Below, piece by piece: positions 36,699-49,344 of a stretch of DNA of 64,000 nt (the first letter of the stretch is position 1; each line of letters begins with the position of its first letter). The stretch comes from Panorpa germanica (lineage: Eukaryota > Arthropoda > Insecta > Mecoptera > Panorpidae), in NCBI GenBank assembly GCA_963678705.1, contig OY783203.1:2294001-2358000 (forward strand), written 5' to 3'. The notes beneath the pieces were generated by a model. It was not told the origin of the DNA, searched no databases, and worked only from the letters and a program-made list of their open reading frames with translations. The position numbers were made by a program, and so were the translations under genes.

Positions 36699-37610
36699 AC
36701 GCTGCTGCAATAATCACATTGAACAGTTTTTAAATAATACTAATTATTTTACCTGAATAAAGAGTATATTTTGGTGTGGTATTTTTCAATTTTGGTGATT
36801 TACAAATATATCAGATATTTATCAAGTTAGCAACTTCTTCACTCGTTTTGTTTTTACAATAATCTATCAAATTACAAAATGATTTTACAAAGCAGTAAAT
36901 TAATTGTCACGGAGAACAAATGACTGAATAAAACAATTCAAGTATTTCAGTTTTGGACTAAACTTCTAAACAACATTCCTATTCTAACAATGCGTTAAAA
37001 TGCTATTGTTTACAATGCAAATTAAATTCAATATTTGTTTAGTGATCGCAAAATATAATTATTGTTGGAATTGGACTATTGAATTCGGTTTCCTACAAAT
37101 TACGAGCTGTAAATATTGGTCTTACTTGCCTATTACAAGTAGTTAATGTGAGCCTGTCTACATCAGAGATCTGTTACATGATGCTGGTTCGTGCGATTAT
37201 GGAAGAAATATTTTTAAAAGTTATATACAACGTGTTTGTCGAATAAACAATATTTAATTATAAATATCAATGCTTTAATCAAGTCAATTATCCAATACTT
37301 TTAAAATTCAAAGAGCAACAAATGTCAACAATATTATTACCCCTCATCTTTACATTCCTCCCAAATTTCGTCTTCCCGCTGTATGCTACATATTTTACGA
37401 TAATTTCTAAGATTGATTTTGCAACGACAACATAATACAAATTTATACCGCGTTAAATTGACTCATCCTTTATCTTAAATATAAGAGTTAACTAGTTTCT
37501 TATCTAATAATTAAGATTAGTAAGAAATGTAGTATAATTGATTTTCGATGGAAATACTCCTAAGATTTCTCAAAAAGAAATTTCTTATAGAAGAAGATAC
37601 TACGCTGGGT
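36699..37610. other. upstream region of the RBR gene
   Basis: AT-rich; no repeat family or further gene recognised. Distal promoter elements cannot be called from one sequence. Confidence 0.45.
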
Positions 37611-37805
37611 TTATTTATTTCTTTAATTTTGTTTAACTGTAACCTATTTTCGATACTGTCTCCGATTCGATCTTGCCTCCTAGTCCGTATTTTAGCCTCT
37701 TATATGTGGTCTAATTAGTCACTGTCTAATACCGCTAATCTGGAGATTGAACTCGACGACACAGCAGTCTGAAGTCAACCATAAGTGCTGTTAACCACAC
37801 AACAC
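37611..37805 (-). mobile_element. tRNA-derived SINE, old copy (minus)
   Basis: Recognisable blocks are CGACGACACAGCAGTCTGAAG, split here as CGACGACACAGCAG and GTCTGAAGTC, plus ATATGTGGTCTAATTAG and CCTATTTTCGAT. The B box and central segment are degraded. Confidence 0.7.
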
Positions 37806-38520
37806 TTTGACTTCACTTTATTTCTATTAGGTATATTTCACTTTTCTCTAGTGTGCATCATGCAGCTCTTTGATTTTTACTTTACTCATAAAATGATATT
37901 TCGTTAAATCTTTTGTTAATTTTGGTGCACTATTCTTGCATTTAATGGGTGCAATAAAACGGTACCTCGTAGTCACTCTCCCTCCATCCCTCTCTCACTT
38001 CCATTTGTTCACCTTTAACAATGCACACGGTTGGACTGATTTCATGTAGTAAAGTTAGGAAATAAGCAAAATAAAATTGTTTAACTGATTTGTACTTAAA
38101 TGTGAGTTTGTACCCGTATAAAAAAATCATTGTTTAAAGATACAAGTCGGTTCGTGTTCAGTTAATTCAATTCATTTATGATAAAACATAGATAATGGTG
38201 TAATAAAAATGTTCTTCAAAATAAATTATACAATTTAAAACACTTGAAATAAACAAAAAGAAATAAGTAAACAAAAAATATACTGGGTGTTATGTACTGG
38301 CTTATTCGTAAATCCGGATCGAGAGGCCTTGTCTTGCAGTACAGTTTCACATCTGCTAGCTTGTCACAAGCTAATTCCAGGATTCATTTTCTACTATCTA
38401 TATAGGAAACGACTTGCTGTGCAGCTTCACATTTGCTAACGCTACATTCTCTAAATGAGAAATAAAATTTAACTTTTGAATGTTACAATTAAAGATTTCA
38501 GACAAGACTTAAAATCTTAT

Positions 38521-38790
38521 TTTTTTTTTTTTTTTTATTTAACGTCGGCCTATTTCCGATGCTGAGTCCTATCACCGACGACCTCCTTCAATGTTGGCAG
38601 TATTTATGGTGTCGTGGCCTCATATATGTGGGCTACACCACTGCCTAATAACTGTATGATTATGTATGACCATAATCAATATAAGTTCATAATAACCAAA
38701 CCCAGAAAATATATATCTGGTCCGGGGATCGAACCCGAAGACACAGCAGTCGGCGTCAAGCATCAATGCTCTCGCCCACTGTGTCGTCTG
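38521..38790 (-). mobile_element. tRNA-derived SINE, intact copy (minus)
   Basis: Read on the minus strand it starts CAGACGACACAGTGGGCGAG, has a Pol III B box GGTTCGATCCCC, and ends in a poly(A) tail (the T run at 38521-38536). It is flanked by the exact 12-bp duplication TTAAAATCTTAT (38509-38520 and 38791-38802). Almost identical to the copy at 39592. Confidence 0.93.
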
Positions 38791-38980
38791 TTAAAATCTT
38801 ATACTACTATATATTAGTTTAAAATGTAACATTAACACAATCTGCTAAAACGTATATTTACGTATCATTCTGACTCACTGTTTTAATTTTGTTTTTAATT
38901 TTGTATTTAATTTAAATTGTATTGCATATAGGAATATGTGTAATCATTCTATGCACCATTTTTAATATAGAATTTAATTT

Positions 38981-39040
38981 AAGTACAGGAATACTCTTTT
39001 AAAATGTTTCACTCATATAAATCATATCTGTTCGATCACG
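38981..39040 (+). repeat. single arm of element Q family
   Basis: GTACAGGAATACTCTTTTAA, then AATGTTTCACTCATATAAAT and TCTGTTCGATCACGA match one arm of the element at 49152-49332. Confidence 0.75.
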
Positions 39041-39591
39041 ACAGGTTTTAATATATGCTTTAAAACTATTCTAAATTTTATACAGTTTTTTTGATAGTGT
39101 ATTCATTCATAAGCAATGTCTGTCAAACCTACGATACTGAACAGTGAACGCATTTATTTGAGTAGTAAGAATACTTAATGCGATACATGCAATGAATTCC
39201 ATGGTAATAATGGACGCGTACCTTTAGCCGCATTTAAACAAATCCTTATACAATAAAATACATTTTAATATCAAATAAATTCATAGTCAAATTGACTGTA
39301 GTTTCACGGAATTCCATAGGTTTTTTTTCTTTATTGCATGCTGCTTGAATTTGTGAATTCTTTCCTTTTTACAGATTCCTGCAAGCATTCCACTAGGAAG
39401 TTCAGCTTATCTTCTTCACACTTTAAACTTTGAATAATTTACTTTTATTTACTTTGGAATGCTTTAGCTTACAACGTCTAAGACCGATGTCGACGAAGTA
39501 TACGAAGAATAACATATATGTAATACACGTGTATATATATGTCTGAGTCTGGTTGTATGAATTACTTTATATACATTTACAACAAAGTTTC

Positions 39592-39854
39592 GACGACACA
39601 GTGGGCGAGAGCATTGATGCTTGACGCCGACTGCTGTGTCTTCGGGTTCGATCCCCGGACCAGATATATATTTTCTGGGTTTGGTTATTATGAACTTATA
39701 TTGATTATGGTCATACATAATCATACAGTTATTAGGCAGTGGTGTAGCCCACATATATGAGGCCACGACACCATAAATACTGCCAACATTGAAGGAGGTC
39801 GTCGGTGATAGGACTCAGCATCGGAAATAGGCCGACGTTAAATAAATTAAATAA
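39592..39854 (+). mobile_element. tRNA-derived SINE, intact copy (plus)
   Basis: It has the tRNA-like head with B box GGTTCGATCCCC, the body GGCCACGACACCATAAATAC, and an AAATAAATTAAAT-type tail. It is flanked by the exact 13-bp duplication ACAACAAAGTTTC (39579-39591 and 39855-39867). Confidence 0.93.
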
Positions 39855-39867
39855 ACAACAAAGTTTC

Positions 39868-40402
39868 TTACATATAAGTACATACTAAAAAAAAATTTTA
39901 ATTCAAAAAGTATATTTTCAATAATGTTCCCCAAAATTTAATTTAATAAATTATTTATTATCGTTTCCATTAATGGTTACATTAATGTTATAGTTAGGGA
40001 AAACAACGTTATTTGAAATTTGTCCCTGTTGAAAATACTGCACTGCTTACCTTGAGATCATTAAATTAATAAAAAAAAGAATTAGGAAATAATTATAATT
40101 TTTAATTGACATAATTCATCTTAATTTGATTGATGTTACACGTCTTGCTGTAACGTGTAGATTTACAGGTGAACTAACCAACAAACAGTAGCACCTGTGA
40201 AAGAACATTAGTTAAAAACTAACAACAGAGATACCATGCGCAAGCCCGAAGTATAACACAAGAGGTCAACTCATGTAAAGCTGCACTCAATTTTTTTCTT
40301 AATATGTTGCCCAAATTTATTTGTATGTTTCTAACTAAACATTAATCTCCGAAAACTATAGCAAAAAACTTTTTCTAAATAAACATAATTCAGATGGTAA
40401 AA
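39868..40402. other. no recognised feature
   Basis: AT-rich spacer between the plus-strand SINE and family D copy 5. Confidence 0.5.
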
Positions 40403-41081
40403 TCGATACAAAAAAAGAGTATTTTCGATAATGTTATATGACGACATAGTTAATATATAATTAGTACATGATAAAATATCATTTGAAGAATTCTCTGTGA
40501 AATTTTCATAAATAAATATCAAGAAATGAGGCATTGACAGCGAATCTCCGCTGATGTTACAAAAAAAAGTAATATTGCGGTGCCACTCATAACTCATCAC
40601 TGGATTTTCTGAAATCGAATAACCAAAATGATTTCATTAGTTGATAAGTTTCTGAAGGTTTCGTCAGGTTTTTTTTATTGATTTTTCAATTTTTTACAGC
40701 TCCTAGAAGTCAAAATGACAATTTTTCAAGAAAAAAATCAGAAACTTTGTTATTTTAAAATGCGTTAATATTTAAAAAAAATCTCGACAGGGTTAGCTCG
40801 GCATTTATGTAAAGAAAGAGTGTGCAAAATTTCAAAAGGATCGGTCATGTAAATTTTGAGCTAGAGAGGACACCGACTCTGAAAAAGCTAAGTGTGAGAG
40901 TGAAACACTTTTAAAAGTTTCAAAGAAAGACGAAACCATACCAGGAAGGTGAAGACTTAAAACTCTAGATCTCCGAAAGTTTTACTCCATTCTACTTCAA
41001 ATTTTCACACAATAAACTTAATATGTTGTACATTAATATAAATAAATTAAAGAAATTGAAACTTAACCCCCCTCCCCTTCC
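40403..41081 (-). mobile_element. family D element copy 5
   Basis: A reverse copy whose 5' end (right side) is GGAAGGGGAGGGGGGTTAAG, next to TTAA at 41082-41085. It retains an open frame (minus 40331-40600) with the SYEWHRN and PHFLIFIYENFT words. Confidence 0.85.
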
Positions 41082-41215
41082 TTAATATAAATAAGTTCAT
41101 CTTTTTGATAAATTTATTTTAGGTTAAAAGAAAGTAAGATTACATAAAAGAATTGTCTTTCTTATAAGATTATGATTTATGCGAAATTGTATAAGAGTAC
41201 ATATTAAACTAATAT

Positions 41216-41288
41216 AGATCGAACCTGAAGTGAACACAGTACTCTGGCATCAAGAATTAGTGCTCCCGACTACTGTGTCATCTATTCT
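41216..41288 (-). mobile_element. tRNA-derived SINE head fragment (minus)
   Basis: GATCGAACCTGAAG, GGCATCAAGAATTAGTGCTC and CGACTACTGTGTC match the inverted SINE head. The body is missing. Confidence 0.65.
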
Positions 41289-41702
41289 ATTTAATTTTGT
41301 AAAATTGTTAAATTGAACGAATAGTTTTAAAAATGAATGCATACTATTACAAATGATGTAATCTCTAATTGATTTACGTTGCAAACAAAACACAACACAA
41401 TCATATCTACAATCCTGAATGCAAAGGAATTCATCAAAATTAAAATAAATATTTATAATAAAACGAATATTGTATATAAAAAACTTGAAAAATATGTCAA
41501 GTGACAAGTAGTAATTAATCAGGTTCTTATTAACTGAAAGTGAGGTTACTGAGCGTAGTGAGCAGTCTGTAACTCTTTTAAAACTGTCATTTGATATGAT
41601 TCGATATCATTTATCTTGTAACCCTTATCACATTTATTTAATTCATCGAAAATAAATAGAAAAAATCTTCATTTTTGTAACACACAGTAGTATACTTCAA
41701 TT
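41289..41702. other. no recognised feature
   Basis: AT-rich DNA without repeats seen elsewhere in the window. Confidence 0.5.
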
Positions 41703-42158
41703 CAGTGGCGCACCGAGACTAATCTTAGCCTGTAGTGGTATTCAACATTGTATCTAGTAGTTGCAATTGCTTTTCTTTTTCTAAGCTCCACGCAGAATAA
41801 CTTGCGTCTAGTCAAAATGTATCAATTTCTATAAAACTAAATATAATTGACGAAACTGGCTATTAGAACGTCATATACCCAATTATTTTTTAATAAGTCG
41901 AAATATTATAGAAGGTATTAATAATTAAAATAGCTATTTTTAATTATTATACTTTGAACTAAAAATAAGTAAAATTGAAAAATTTAATTGAAAATTCTGT
42001 GTTTTTTTTCTATTTTTCTACTATGTGCACAAATGTCGTTTGACAGCTGATTGTCAAATTGTGAATCAAGCTCATAGTGATTGACCCGAGCTTTTGGGAC
42101 CCTATATTAAGCCACAGGCCGGACCGACCTGTCCACATACCCACTCGGTACGCCCCTG
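41703..42158. mobile_element. hAT-type MITE
   Basis: Terminal inverted repeats CAGTGGCGCACCGAG and, inverted, CAGGGGCGTACCGAG. The flanks CTTCAATT and CTCCTATT agree at 6 of 8 positions, as expected for an older 8-bp duplication. The interior is AT-rich without coding sequence. Confidence 0.75.
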
Positions 42159-42825
42159 CTCCTATTTAGTTTCATCATATATTAATACACCTAAGTTATA
42201 CAAATATTTCTCCTCTAATTATAAAATGAAAATAACGAAAACAAATGAATAAACTAAGCCACGTTATAAATTATATATTTTTAGACAGTTGGCAACCATC
42301 TGTTTCCTATACCATTATTTTTGCTCCAGGTTTTTGTTTAGTTGGCTATAGTGTAATAATTTTGGACATAGGCCTATAACACTGTATCTTTTGTTTTTAT
42401 TATCTATATGTAAATCTATGATTGTTATCTTTTGCCTTTCGGTTGCTGTATACTGTATACTGTACAGTGTATAGTTGGTTGTTGGTTGTTGTGTTGGTTG
42501 TTGCAGCTCGCAGGGTACTTGCTACTCGCTGTTCTCCGCCCGCTCCCCCCTCCCACATTCACACAATGTTTTGGTTCCGTGGGTTCGGTTTATTTTCCAG
42601 TAATTCTTTTTATTATAATTTGTTCCTTTTTTTTTATTACATTTTAGTAATTTTTTTTGTCATTGCTAGCAATTTTCTTGTTTGGATTATTGTTGAATAT
42701 TCCCACCCTAAAAATGTAAGAGAATCTTCATTAATTGCTTCAAAGTAATATACTCTGTAAATACAAAAAAAACGTTATGTTGCAGATACGTTAAAATACG
42801 AATGTTACGCAAGATTACCAGGTCA
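42159..42825. other. no gene; small TGTATAC repeat
   Basis: A 7-bp series at 42446-42474 and a C-rich patch near 42538. The 108-codon frame there is low-complexity and hydrophobic, without known similarity. Confidence 0.45.
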
Positions 42826-42833
42826 GTTCTAGG

Positions 42834-43176
42834 CAGAGGAGTCCCCGGGGTACCAGATATTTGAGAGGCACTTGTTCTTTGTATAATTTATGTAAATTGT
42901 AAGTAAGTGTTTTTGATGATAATTGACGAGAAATAAAATTTTATATTGGAAGTTTTATAAAAGTTAACAAGCACAAAGACGACAAATATTAATGATGATA
43001 AACTAAGGTACATGAATGCCTTAAAAGATATACGCAGTGATTCTAGTGGGATTTCTAAAGCGCGAGGCGCGAGATTTAAATGCATATATAGTAATGATTT
43101 TTGTATTTGGGTTGTTGCGCGAGAATGCGAGGCTCCGGACGGTTGCCCTGCTTGCCACCCCCAAAGGCCGTCTCTG
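42834..43176. mobile_element. hAT-type MITE with 8-bp duplication
   Basis: It starts CAGAGGAGTCCCCGGGG and ends CCAAAGGCCGTCTCTG. The flanks are exact GTTCTAGG (42826-42833 and 43177-43184). The inverted repeats beyond CAGAG are weak. Confidence 0.75.
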
Positions 43177-43480
43177 GTTCTAGGTACTTGACTGTCGTTG
43201 TCGGTAAAATTATGTTTTAGGATTCAAACAAATTTTATAGTATTTCAACACTTATCACCTCTCACGTCATGACAAACATAGTGAATCCCCATATTTCAAA
43301 TTGCAGCAATATTTATTTTTAAAACAAGTTCAATGTCAGTTTGTCAAAAATTAAAAATTAAAAACAATTAATTGTTACTAAAAATAGCAATTTTAACTAG
43401 AGAACGTGTTAGAGTGAGAGTGTTATTTCTATTGTACAACACATTAAACAAATTTGTAAAATGGTGGACAATATTTATAG

Positions 43481-43613
43481 TTTCTACTTCATTGTTTATC
43501 AATATACCACTGTATTGAAAAAGCCTGTATTTCAGATATCCTAATTCAAAACATGATTCATATATATGTAGATCAAAGTGCTGCCATCTGTTTATACGGA
43601 TGTTGCACATATT
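43481..43613 (+). repeat. dispersed repeat M, copy 1
   Basis: It shares TTTCTACTTCATTGTTT, CCACTGTATTGAA and TGTTTATACGGAT with 47316-47450. Both copies are about 133 bp with scattered differences. Family unknown. Confidence 0.8.
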
Positions 43614-44593
43614 AGAAATATGGATTTTACATTAAATCTGTAAAAGAGACTTAGTTAAGCGTAACTTAGTGATATTTTAACTTAAAAGCTCTTAAAAGTT
43701 AATTAATATAAACATAACTTTATAAACCAATAGTACAAACACCTTACCATTTTATGATTAAATTGTGTAATGTACAATGTGCAATTATTCTTGTTATTAA
43801 GGGTAAGAAAGCGTTATTCTAGGTTAGAGCTACTTCAAGATATCAAATAAGAGGAAATATAGACTTAGAATGCTTATAATTTGAAGCAATTAAGAAAACG
43901 TAATTCATCAGCTTATCTTTGCAATTTCAGACGCAACACAGCACTATCTTCCATTGGCAGTGAAGATTTATTTATTTCCTTTTTATGTAAATAATTTATT
44001 TGTTTTATATTTAAGATAAACTTTCCCGTATAAATTTTCATCCCTGAAAGAAAATCTTATCTATCATCTTGACATTTTTATTCACATAAAATTTTCTCCA
44101 AATATAGCAAGTAACATATTCTAAATTTTTTCACAAGGTGTAAAATAATATATGTATATTTTTTGTATATAGAAAAAAATCATTGAATTCCACCATAACG
44201 AACAAATATATATGTGAAGAAAATCAACACAGTGCATTCAGACGCCTGATACCGCTGCTCTGATAGCACGTATCGCGTATCGCGTATCGTGTATAGCGGC
44301 TCATATATTAAAGAGTGTATAAAAACTGAATCCCAATGCAGTAACACCCAACAGTTAACACTTAAACAAAGTCGGATCTTAAAGAGTTTACAAAATCTGC
44401 ACGTATTTTGAATCGTACGAAGTGTATGGCAATGGTAGATACTAGTGTTAACCGCCAGGGCTTGGCAGCGTTTTTACTTCGAGGACAACGAATGCTTTAT
44501 TGATTTTCCTGCGTCTTCTAACAAAATAACAGAACGATGTAATGTACGGGATAAATATAAACCGATTGAAACCATTTTGTTCAAGATGATAAA
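43614..44593. other. no gene recognised
   Basis: It contains CGTATCGCGTATCGCG repeats at about 44269-44290. The 61-codon frame at 44445 runs into a MITE and has no known match. Confidence 0.5.
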
Positions 44594-45042
44594 CCCAGTA
44601 AACAAGTTGGTGAAGTGTCCCTTTTTATGACGTTTCTATCACTATTGCACTTCAATTATTAGCCCAGTCATTATAGTAAGTTCACCTCGGAATTCGAGAT
44701 ACCCAGCTGTAAGTCTGTAACCTACATATGGTAGGGTGTATAAACCATATGTAGGTTTTGAGACAACTTTAGGGTGTCAATATACAAGTATTTACAGACT
44801 TACAGCTGGGTCTCTCGAATTCCGAGATTCTTACCTAATTTAAGCTTAAATGACTGGACCATATAGTTCGCATCAACTTTATCTTCATTTGTATTCCAGC
44901 AGGTGGAATAGTTTTGCCATTTGTAGACGATAAAAGAGACATTTCATTTGAATAACGTGAGAAACTGAACTGTAAATGAACTCTTTCATGACGAAAAGAT
45001 CATACGCATCTTCAATATGATGTATCCAAAATGTTTACTGGG
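44594..45042 (+). mobile_element. family A MITE copy 5, interrupted by element C
   Basis: Both termini are present (CCCAGTAAAC at 44594, TGTTTACTGGG ending 45042). The conserved TTCAATTATAGTTCGCATC is split by the 202-bp element C at 44660-44861. Part of the GATGTCAAAGTGACTCC segment is lost near the right end. Confidence 0.9.
44660..44861. mobile_element. element C, palindromic MITE nested in family A
   Basis: A 202-bp insert whose arms are inverted copies. TAGCCCAGTCATT pairs with the inverse of AATGACTGGACCA, and the CTCGGAATTCGAGA and ACCCAGCTGTAAGTCTGTAA arms are nearly perfect. The host sequence reads through if TAT is counted as a 3-bp target duplication. Confidence 0.8.
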
Positions 45043-47315
45043 TACGTAACACATTTACGCTAAAATCTTAAATAGATTATGAAAAATTCTGATCCCAGGT
45101 AGAAAATTGTTCTTACTAGCTTGACACAAGCTATTTCAAGCTAATTAAAAACAACAAGATCGAAATATAAAATTTATCTAAAACATTTTGGTAGTAGTAA
45201 TTGAGATACTAGTTTTTCCGAGACTTTCTCATCGTGTTGCAACGATAATTTTTGGTAATTTTGTTAATAAGATAATCGTGCATGTGCTTGTGATTACTTG
45301 TGTTTCAACTTAAAAAAAAAACAAAATCCGAAATAAAGTTACTTAAGGAATAAAGGCATTAGGTTTTAAAAGCAGTCTGTCGTTAAGTTTTAATACCCCT
45401 CTGCGCTCTAGCCCTCTGTGTCGTCAATACTCTGCTTTCTAAACGTTTATATACCCATGAGGCAATACTTGTTACCACTTAACGTTTTACATAATTATAA
45501 TTACATTCAGATGCTACGTGGACAGCATGTTGCCGAAGCCACCATGCAGTTTACATTTAAAACAATATAACGAAATCATATGTCTCAATATAAATAGAAT
45601 TAACGATTCAATTGTCGAATCGGTTGGCGCGGCGGTATTCACATTTGTGGCTCGATCTTTGCAGTTTGCGACTGTTAAGTTTCCCACTTTTAAAGATACG
45701 TTTGTAGTCTGTTATCTCAAAACGATCGAGAATTTAAAATGAGACAACTAGAAATTTTCTATCCTGAATAAACAAAACATCAAAAACATCATGAAAATCA
45801 TTCTAATCTGTAATAGTTACGCTTGCAGCCGACCTTTTTGTAACAACAAAATGTCGGAGTATGAATCAAAGAAGTCTTGAAACAAAGGAATGTTCGATTC
45901 ACTTGGTAAGCATAAGACAAATTAAAGCCGCGTGATTTCTGATAGGAGAGACTGTCAGTGCCGAGTATATACTTATATTTACTGCAGGCGATGCTGTTCC
46001 AGGGCGCATTCGGCTTGCTTTGGAAAGGCGATTGCAACGAATGATTTCCTTTAGAGCTCTTTAGAACTGCAACCATTTTCTTGCAGCTTTTCATTAGGGC
46101 AGAGGAAGTTTTTCACTACGCTCTACTTGGTGTCGCATAGATCCAGACCATAGTGGGATAAATATCGTACATATTCTTACATAACATGAGCAGCGCCAAG
46201 GATGGTTATATTTAAGGTGGCATATATTTAAAATTGTACCTAAAACAAATGTATAAATTTCAATCAAAATTGATTAAAGTTAATTTAAATTAAAAATAAA
46301 ATTAAAACAGTAGCTATGAATCAACAACCCTCGGCACACAGGAGTATGTGATATTTCTGCTGTTTTATTTTTTTGTGTTGAATAGCAGAAATAACTATAT
46401 GCTCATAAATCGCTTTGTTCTATATTTTAAACATATCTCCAACTGTTAGCACTTCGCATGTTAAAATAGTAATAAAATTACAAACGATGTAATTACAAAG
46501 TAGGCACCAACCATGCCCAATGCCCAATGCCTAACAATATAATGTTTAATATATATAAAAGTATTTTAATATAAACAAATACGACCACTCGTAGGACTCG
46601 TACACTTACCAAGTTATTTACGACTAAATATATAATTAATAAGGTTCATTTGAATATTTATTAGTGCTTATTTGAATTTTATAAAAATAAAAACGTAATC
46701 AATTAAAATATTCACGACATTTCCTACATTGTGTGACTATTCACTGCCTCTGCTTCAGTCCTAACAGTCCTTTGTGTGCCTTTGCCTCTGCCTCTGCCTC
46801 TGTGCTACACCGTTCAGAATGTGATATCGTTTTACTAGTAGTGTGTTTGTGAAATCATAATCAAAATCTGCAAGTGAATAAATGGATCATTAACACCGTT
46901 TTGTTATCAAAGATTTAATTACACAAATGTTAATCATATGAATATATTAATAGAGAGAAAGAGCCGTTTCAGGCATGAGGGCCAGAAATCGGGTGCAAGG
47001 AGTGCGCTTTCACTCCCTGCCATTATAGAAACTACACAGAAAAAGATTCAGAACTAAAAAAAGAACTGTCTAAAAATTTAAGGCGTCTAGATTGTTGCCT
47101 AAATTTGTTCAATACCTTGCTAATGATTTCAGTGTCTATCCTTTTCCTAGAAACACTGAGGATGCGCCTTCCTGAATATACAGGCAGTTTGGAAAATGAG
47201 AAAAGTAGGCAACAAGTCGAGGCCAATAATGCTGGTAACCTTTGATTAGGAAATTGCAACATCCCACTTTTTCAATAGGATGTAAGTGCATTAACAGATT
47301 TCGTCCTGAGAGAAG
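45043..47315. other. no gene recognised
   Basis: Frames of 74 to 98 codons at 45518-45742 (+) and 45798-46094 (-) show no recognisable domain. TGCCTC units lie at about 46780-46800. Confidence 0.45.
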
Positions 47316-47450
47316 TTTCTACTTCATTGTTTTACCACTGTATTGAAGAAGTCTGTATTTCATATATCCGAATTCAAAATATGGTTCACATGTATGTACA
47401 CCAAAGTGTTGCCTTATGTTTATACGGATCTTGCACATATCCAATCAGGC
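47316..47450 (+). repeat. dispersed repeat M, copy 2
   Basis: The second copy of the repeat at 43481-43613, same orientation. It lacks the TATCAATA segment. Short frames inside it are accidental. Confidence 0.8.
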
Positions 47451-47537
47451 CTGGGAATCATACAACACCCTTAATACTAAGCACATCTCATACATTTATT
47501 GATAAATACTTTATACGCCTTTCCCCATGATAAAGAT

Positions 47538-47758
47538 CCCAGTAAACAATTTGGTGAAGTGTCCTGTTTTGTGACGTTTCTATCACTATTGCATTTCAAT
47601 TATAGAGAGGTGGAGCGGTTTTGCCATTTGTAGCTGAAAAAATAGACATTTCATATGAACGACTGTGATAAACTGAATTGTAAATTAACTCTTTCATGAC
47701 AAAAAAATCATACGCATCTTCAATTTGATGTCAAAGCGACTCCAAAATGGTTGCTGGG
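47538..47758 (+). mobile_element. family A MITE copy 6, internally deleted
   Basis: The left end CCCAGTAAAC is at 47538 and the mutated right end TGGTTGCTGGG ends at 47758. The TTCGCATCAACTTTATC segment is missing. Confidence 0.88.
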
Positions 47759-48959
47759 ATTCTTAACACAGCGTCACAAACCTATTTTGTAGACCTGACG
47801 CAAAAGCAGAGTCAATTATACCTCGCAAATGCAGCGTCAAAATCAATTGTACCCAATTACAATTGGCCGTCGTCTGAATGAATTATATATTCGCAATTTC
47901 CTTTAGACAAAATTAATTGCATCTAGTAACATAATTGGCCTTCGCCTAAATCAATTGTCTTCAGTCACGATAAGCCATTTTCAAAGTAGACCATTTGTGT
48001 TTAATCCGGCAGTGGTCACAAAATATATAAAAATTACGTAACAGGTAACTTTCTTTATGTTAGTTTTTAGCGGGTAATAAATTTTTAGTAATGTTATATT
48101 TATATTAGTGGTTTTGATAAAGTTTGAACAGACCCTATCATATTTAGCACAGGCGCGGTGCGGCGTCAATGTTTAGGTAGCATTTTCCAACATGCCTTTG
48201 TCTCAATATGTAGAATATCCATGCGCAATATGTTATTTAGAAATGCTAATTATTTATTTTAAAATATACGAGTATGCATTAAATTACAATATTATCAAGA
48301 ATTGAATCTACAAAAAAAATATGTTAGATGTGTAGTTATTAATCGAAGTAAAAGTAATATTTTTTATTTTGCGTGTTTAATATTTAATAAATAATGGTCG
48401 GTTAACGTTGAGGGAATCAACCCCCGAACACCGTCATCCCTCCCCCTTCACCGACACCCCTCGAGCGACGCTTGTTCACACGCACTCAGCAGACCGGTTG
48501 CACAATGTGTGCTTGAATTAGAATTAAAGATAAATCAAGCTTATTCAAAATGTTTTAAGGGAGGGTTGGCACGTGCACACCGTACCCCGAACACCGCGCA
48601 CCCTTAACTGTGGACTGTGGACTGTGGATTGTGTACCGTCGTCCGTCACCTAAATCGTATTTTTCGCATTTATCTGTGGTGATTTTAAATATTGTAGATA
48701 TCAGATATCTAGTTACAAAAATCGGAAGTACAGGGTGGTACAAAACACTCAGTAAACGTAGGTTTTAAAGTGATAATTCGAATAAATATATATGTATATA
48801 AAGGTACTTTATTTTCTTAGTTTAATATTGTTAATTAATAGGTAATAAACCCAATTAGTGTACCTGCATGTTATATGCACAAGTTCAAAGATTTTTTAGA
48901 ATTCATTGGTAAGTAAGTAATAGTTAATTTCATCATACGGAGAACATGGTACCAGAATA
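47759..48959. other. no gene; C-rich patch
   Basis: A degenerate direct repeat around ATTGGCCGTCGTCTGAAT (47861) and ATTGGCCTTCGCCTAAAT (47933). A GC-richer patch at 48415-48660 includes CACGTG and GTGGACT repeats. Function unknown. Confidence 0.45.
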
Positions 48960-49151
48960 TATAGGAGGAAAAGAGGCAAAAAAATTCAAAATCGGAAATG
49001 AAGAGAAAAGCAGTAGGTATTTTAGGAAAAAGTGATGAAAGTTTATGCAGAATGTGCAAGAAAGAGATAGAAACGTGGAAGCATATAAAAGAGACATGCG
49101 AATGTAAAATATACAGAGGAAAGAAGTTAGAGAAGCTCGGCCCGTATTACT
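48960..49151 (+). pseudogene. non-LTR retrotransposon zinc-knuckle fragment
   Basis: KFKIGNEEKSSRYF, then after one frameshift SDESLCRMCKKEIETWKHIK with a following Cys (ETCE). The CxxC...H....C pattern is the C-terminal knuckle of the same element family as 6185-6660. It is interrupted by element Q. Confidence 0.7.
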
Positions 49152-49332
49152 GTGATCGAACAAATCTTCTGTCTATGGGTTAACTTACGTAAACATTTTA
49201 CGAATTGCTTTTAAAGAGTATTCCTGTACTATTCCTGAAGTTTATTTCTAATTGTTATTATAGTACAGAAATACTCCTTTAAAAGCGATTCGTAAAATGT
49301 TTCACTCATATAAATCAGATCTGTTCGATCAC
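49152..49332. mobile_element. element Q, short hairpin MITE
   Basis: Arms starting GTGATCGAACA are inverted copies and continue through AACATTTTACGAAT and TTTTAAAG to TGTACTA. It separates two parts of the non-LTR fragment. A single arm of the same family occurs at 38981-39040. Confidence 0.75.
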
Positions 49333-49344
49333 GATCATTGTGAT

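Noticed and set aside
39464-39766. 100-codon minus-strand frame, and its twin at 38614-38817
   Set aside because: The shared protein sequence is simply the two copies of the SINE, which is a Pol III type non-coding element.
42422-42748. 108-codon plus-strand frame
   Set aside because: Low-complexity hydrophobic product with overlapping frames of similar length, running through a TGTATAC repeat.
45798-46094. 98-codon minus-strand frame
   Set aside because: No family recognised, no supporting promoter or poly(A) evidence; best left uncalled.
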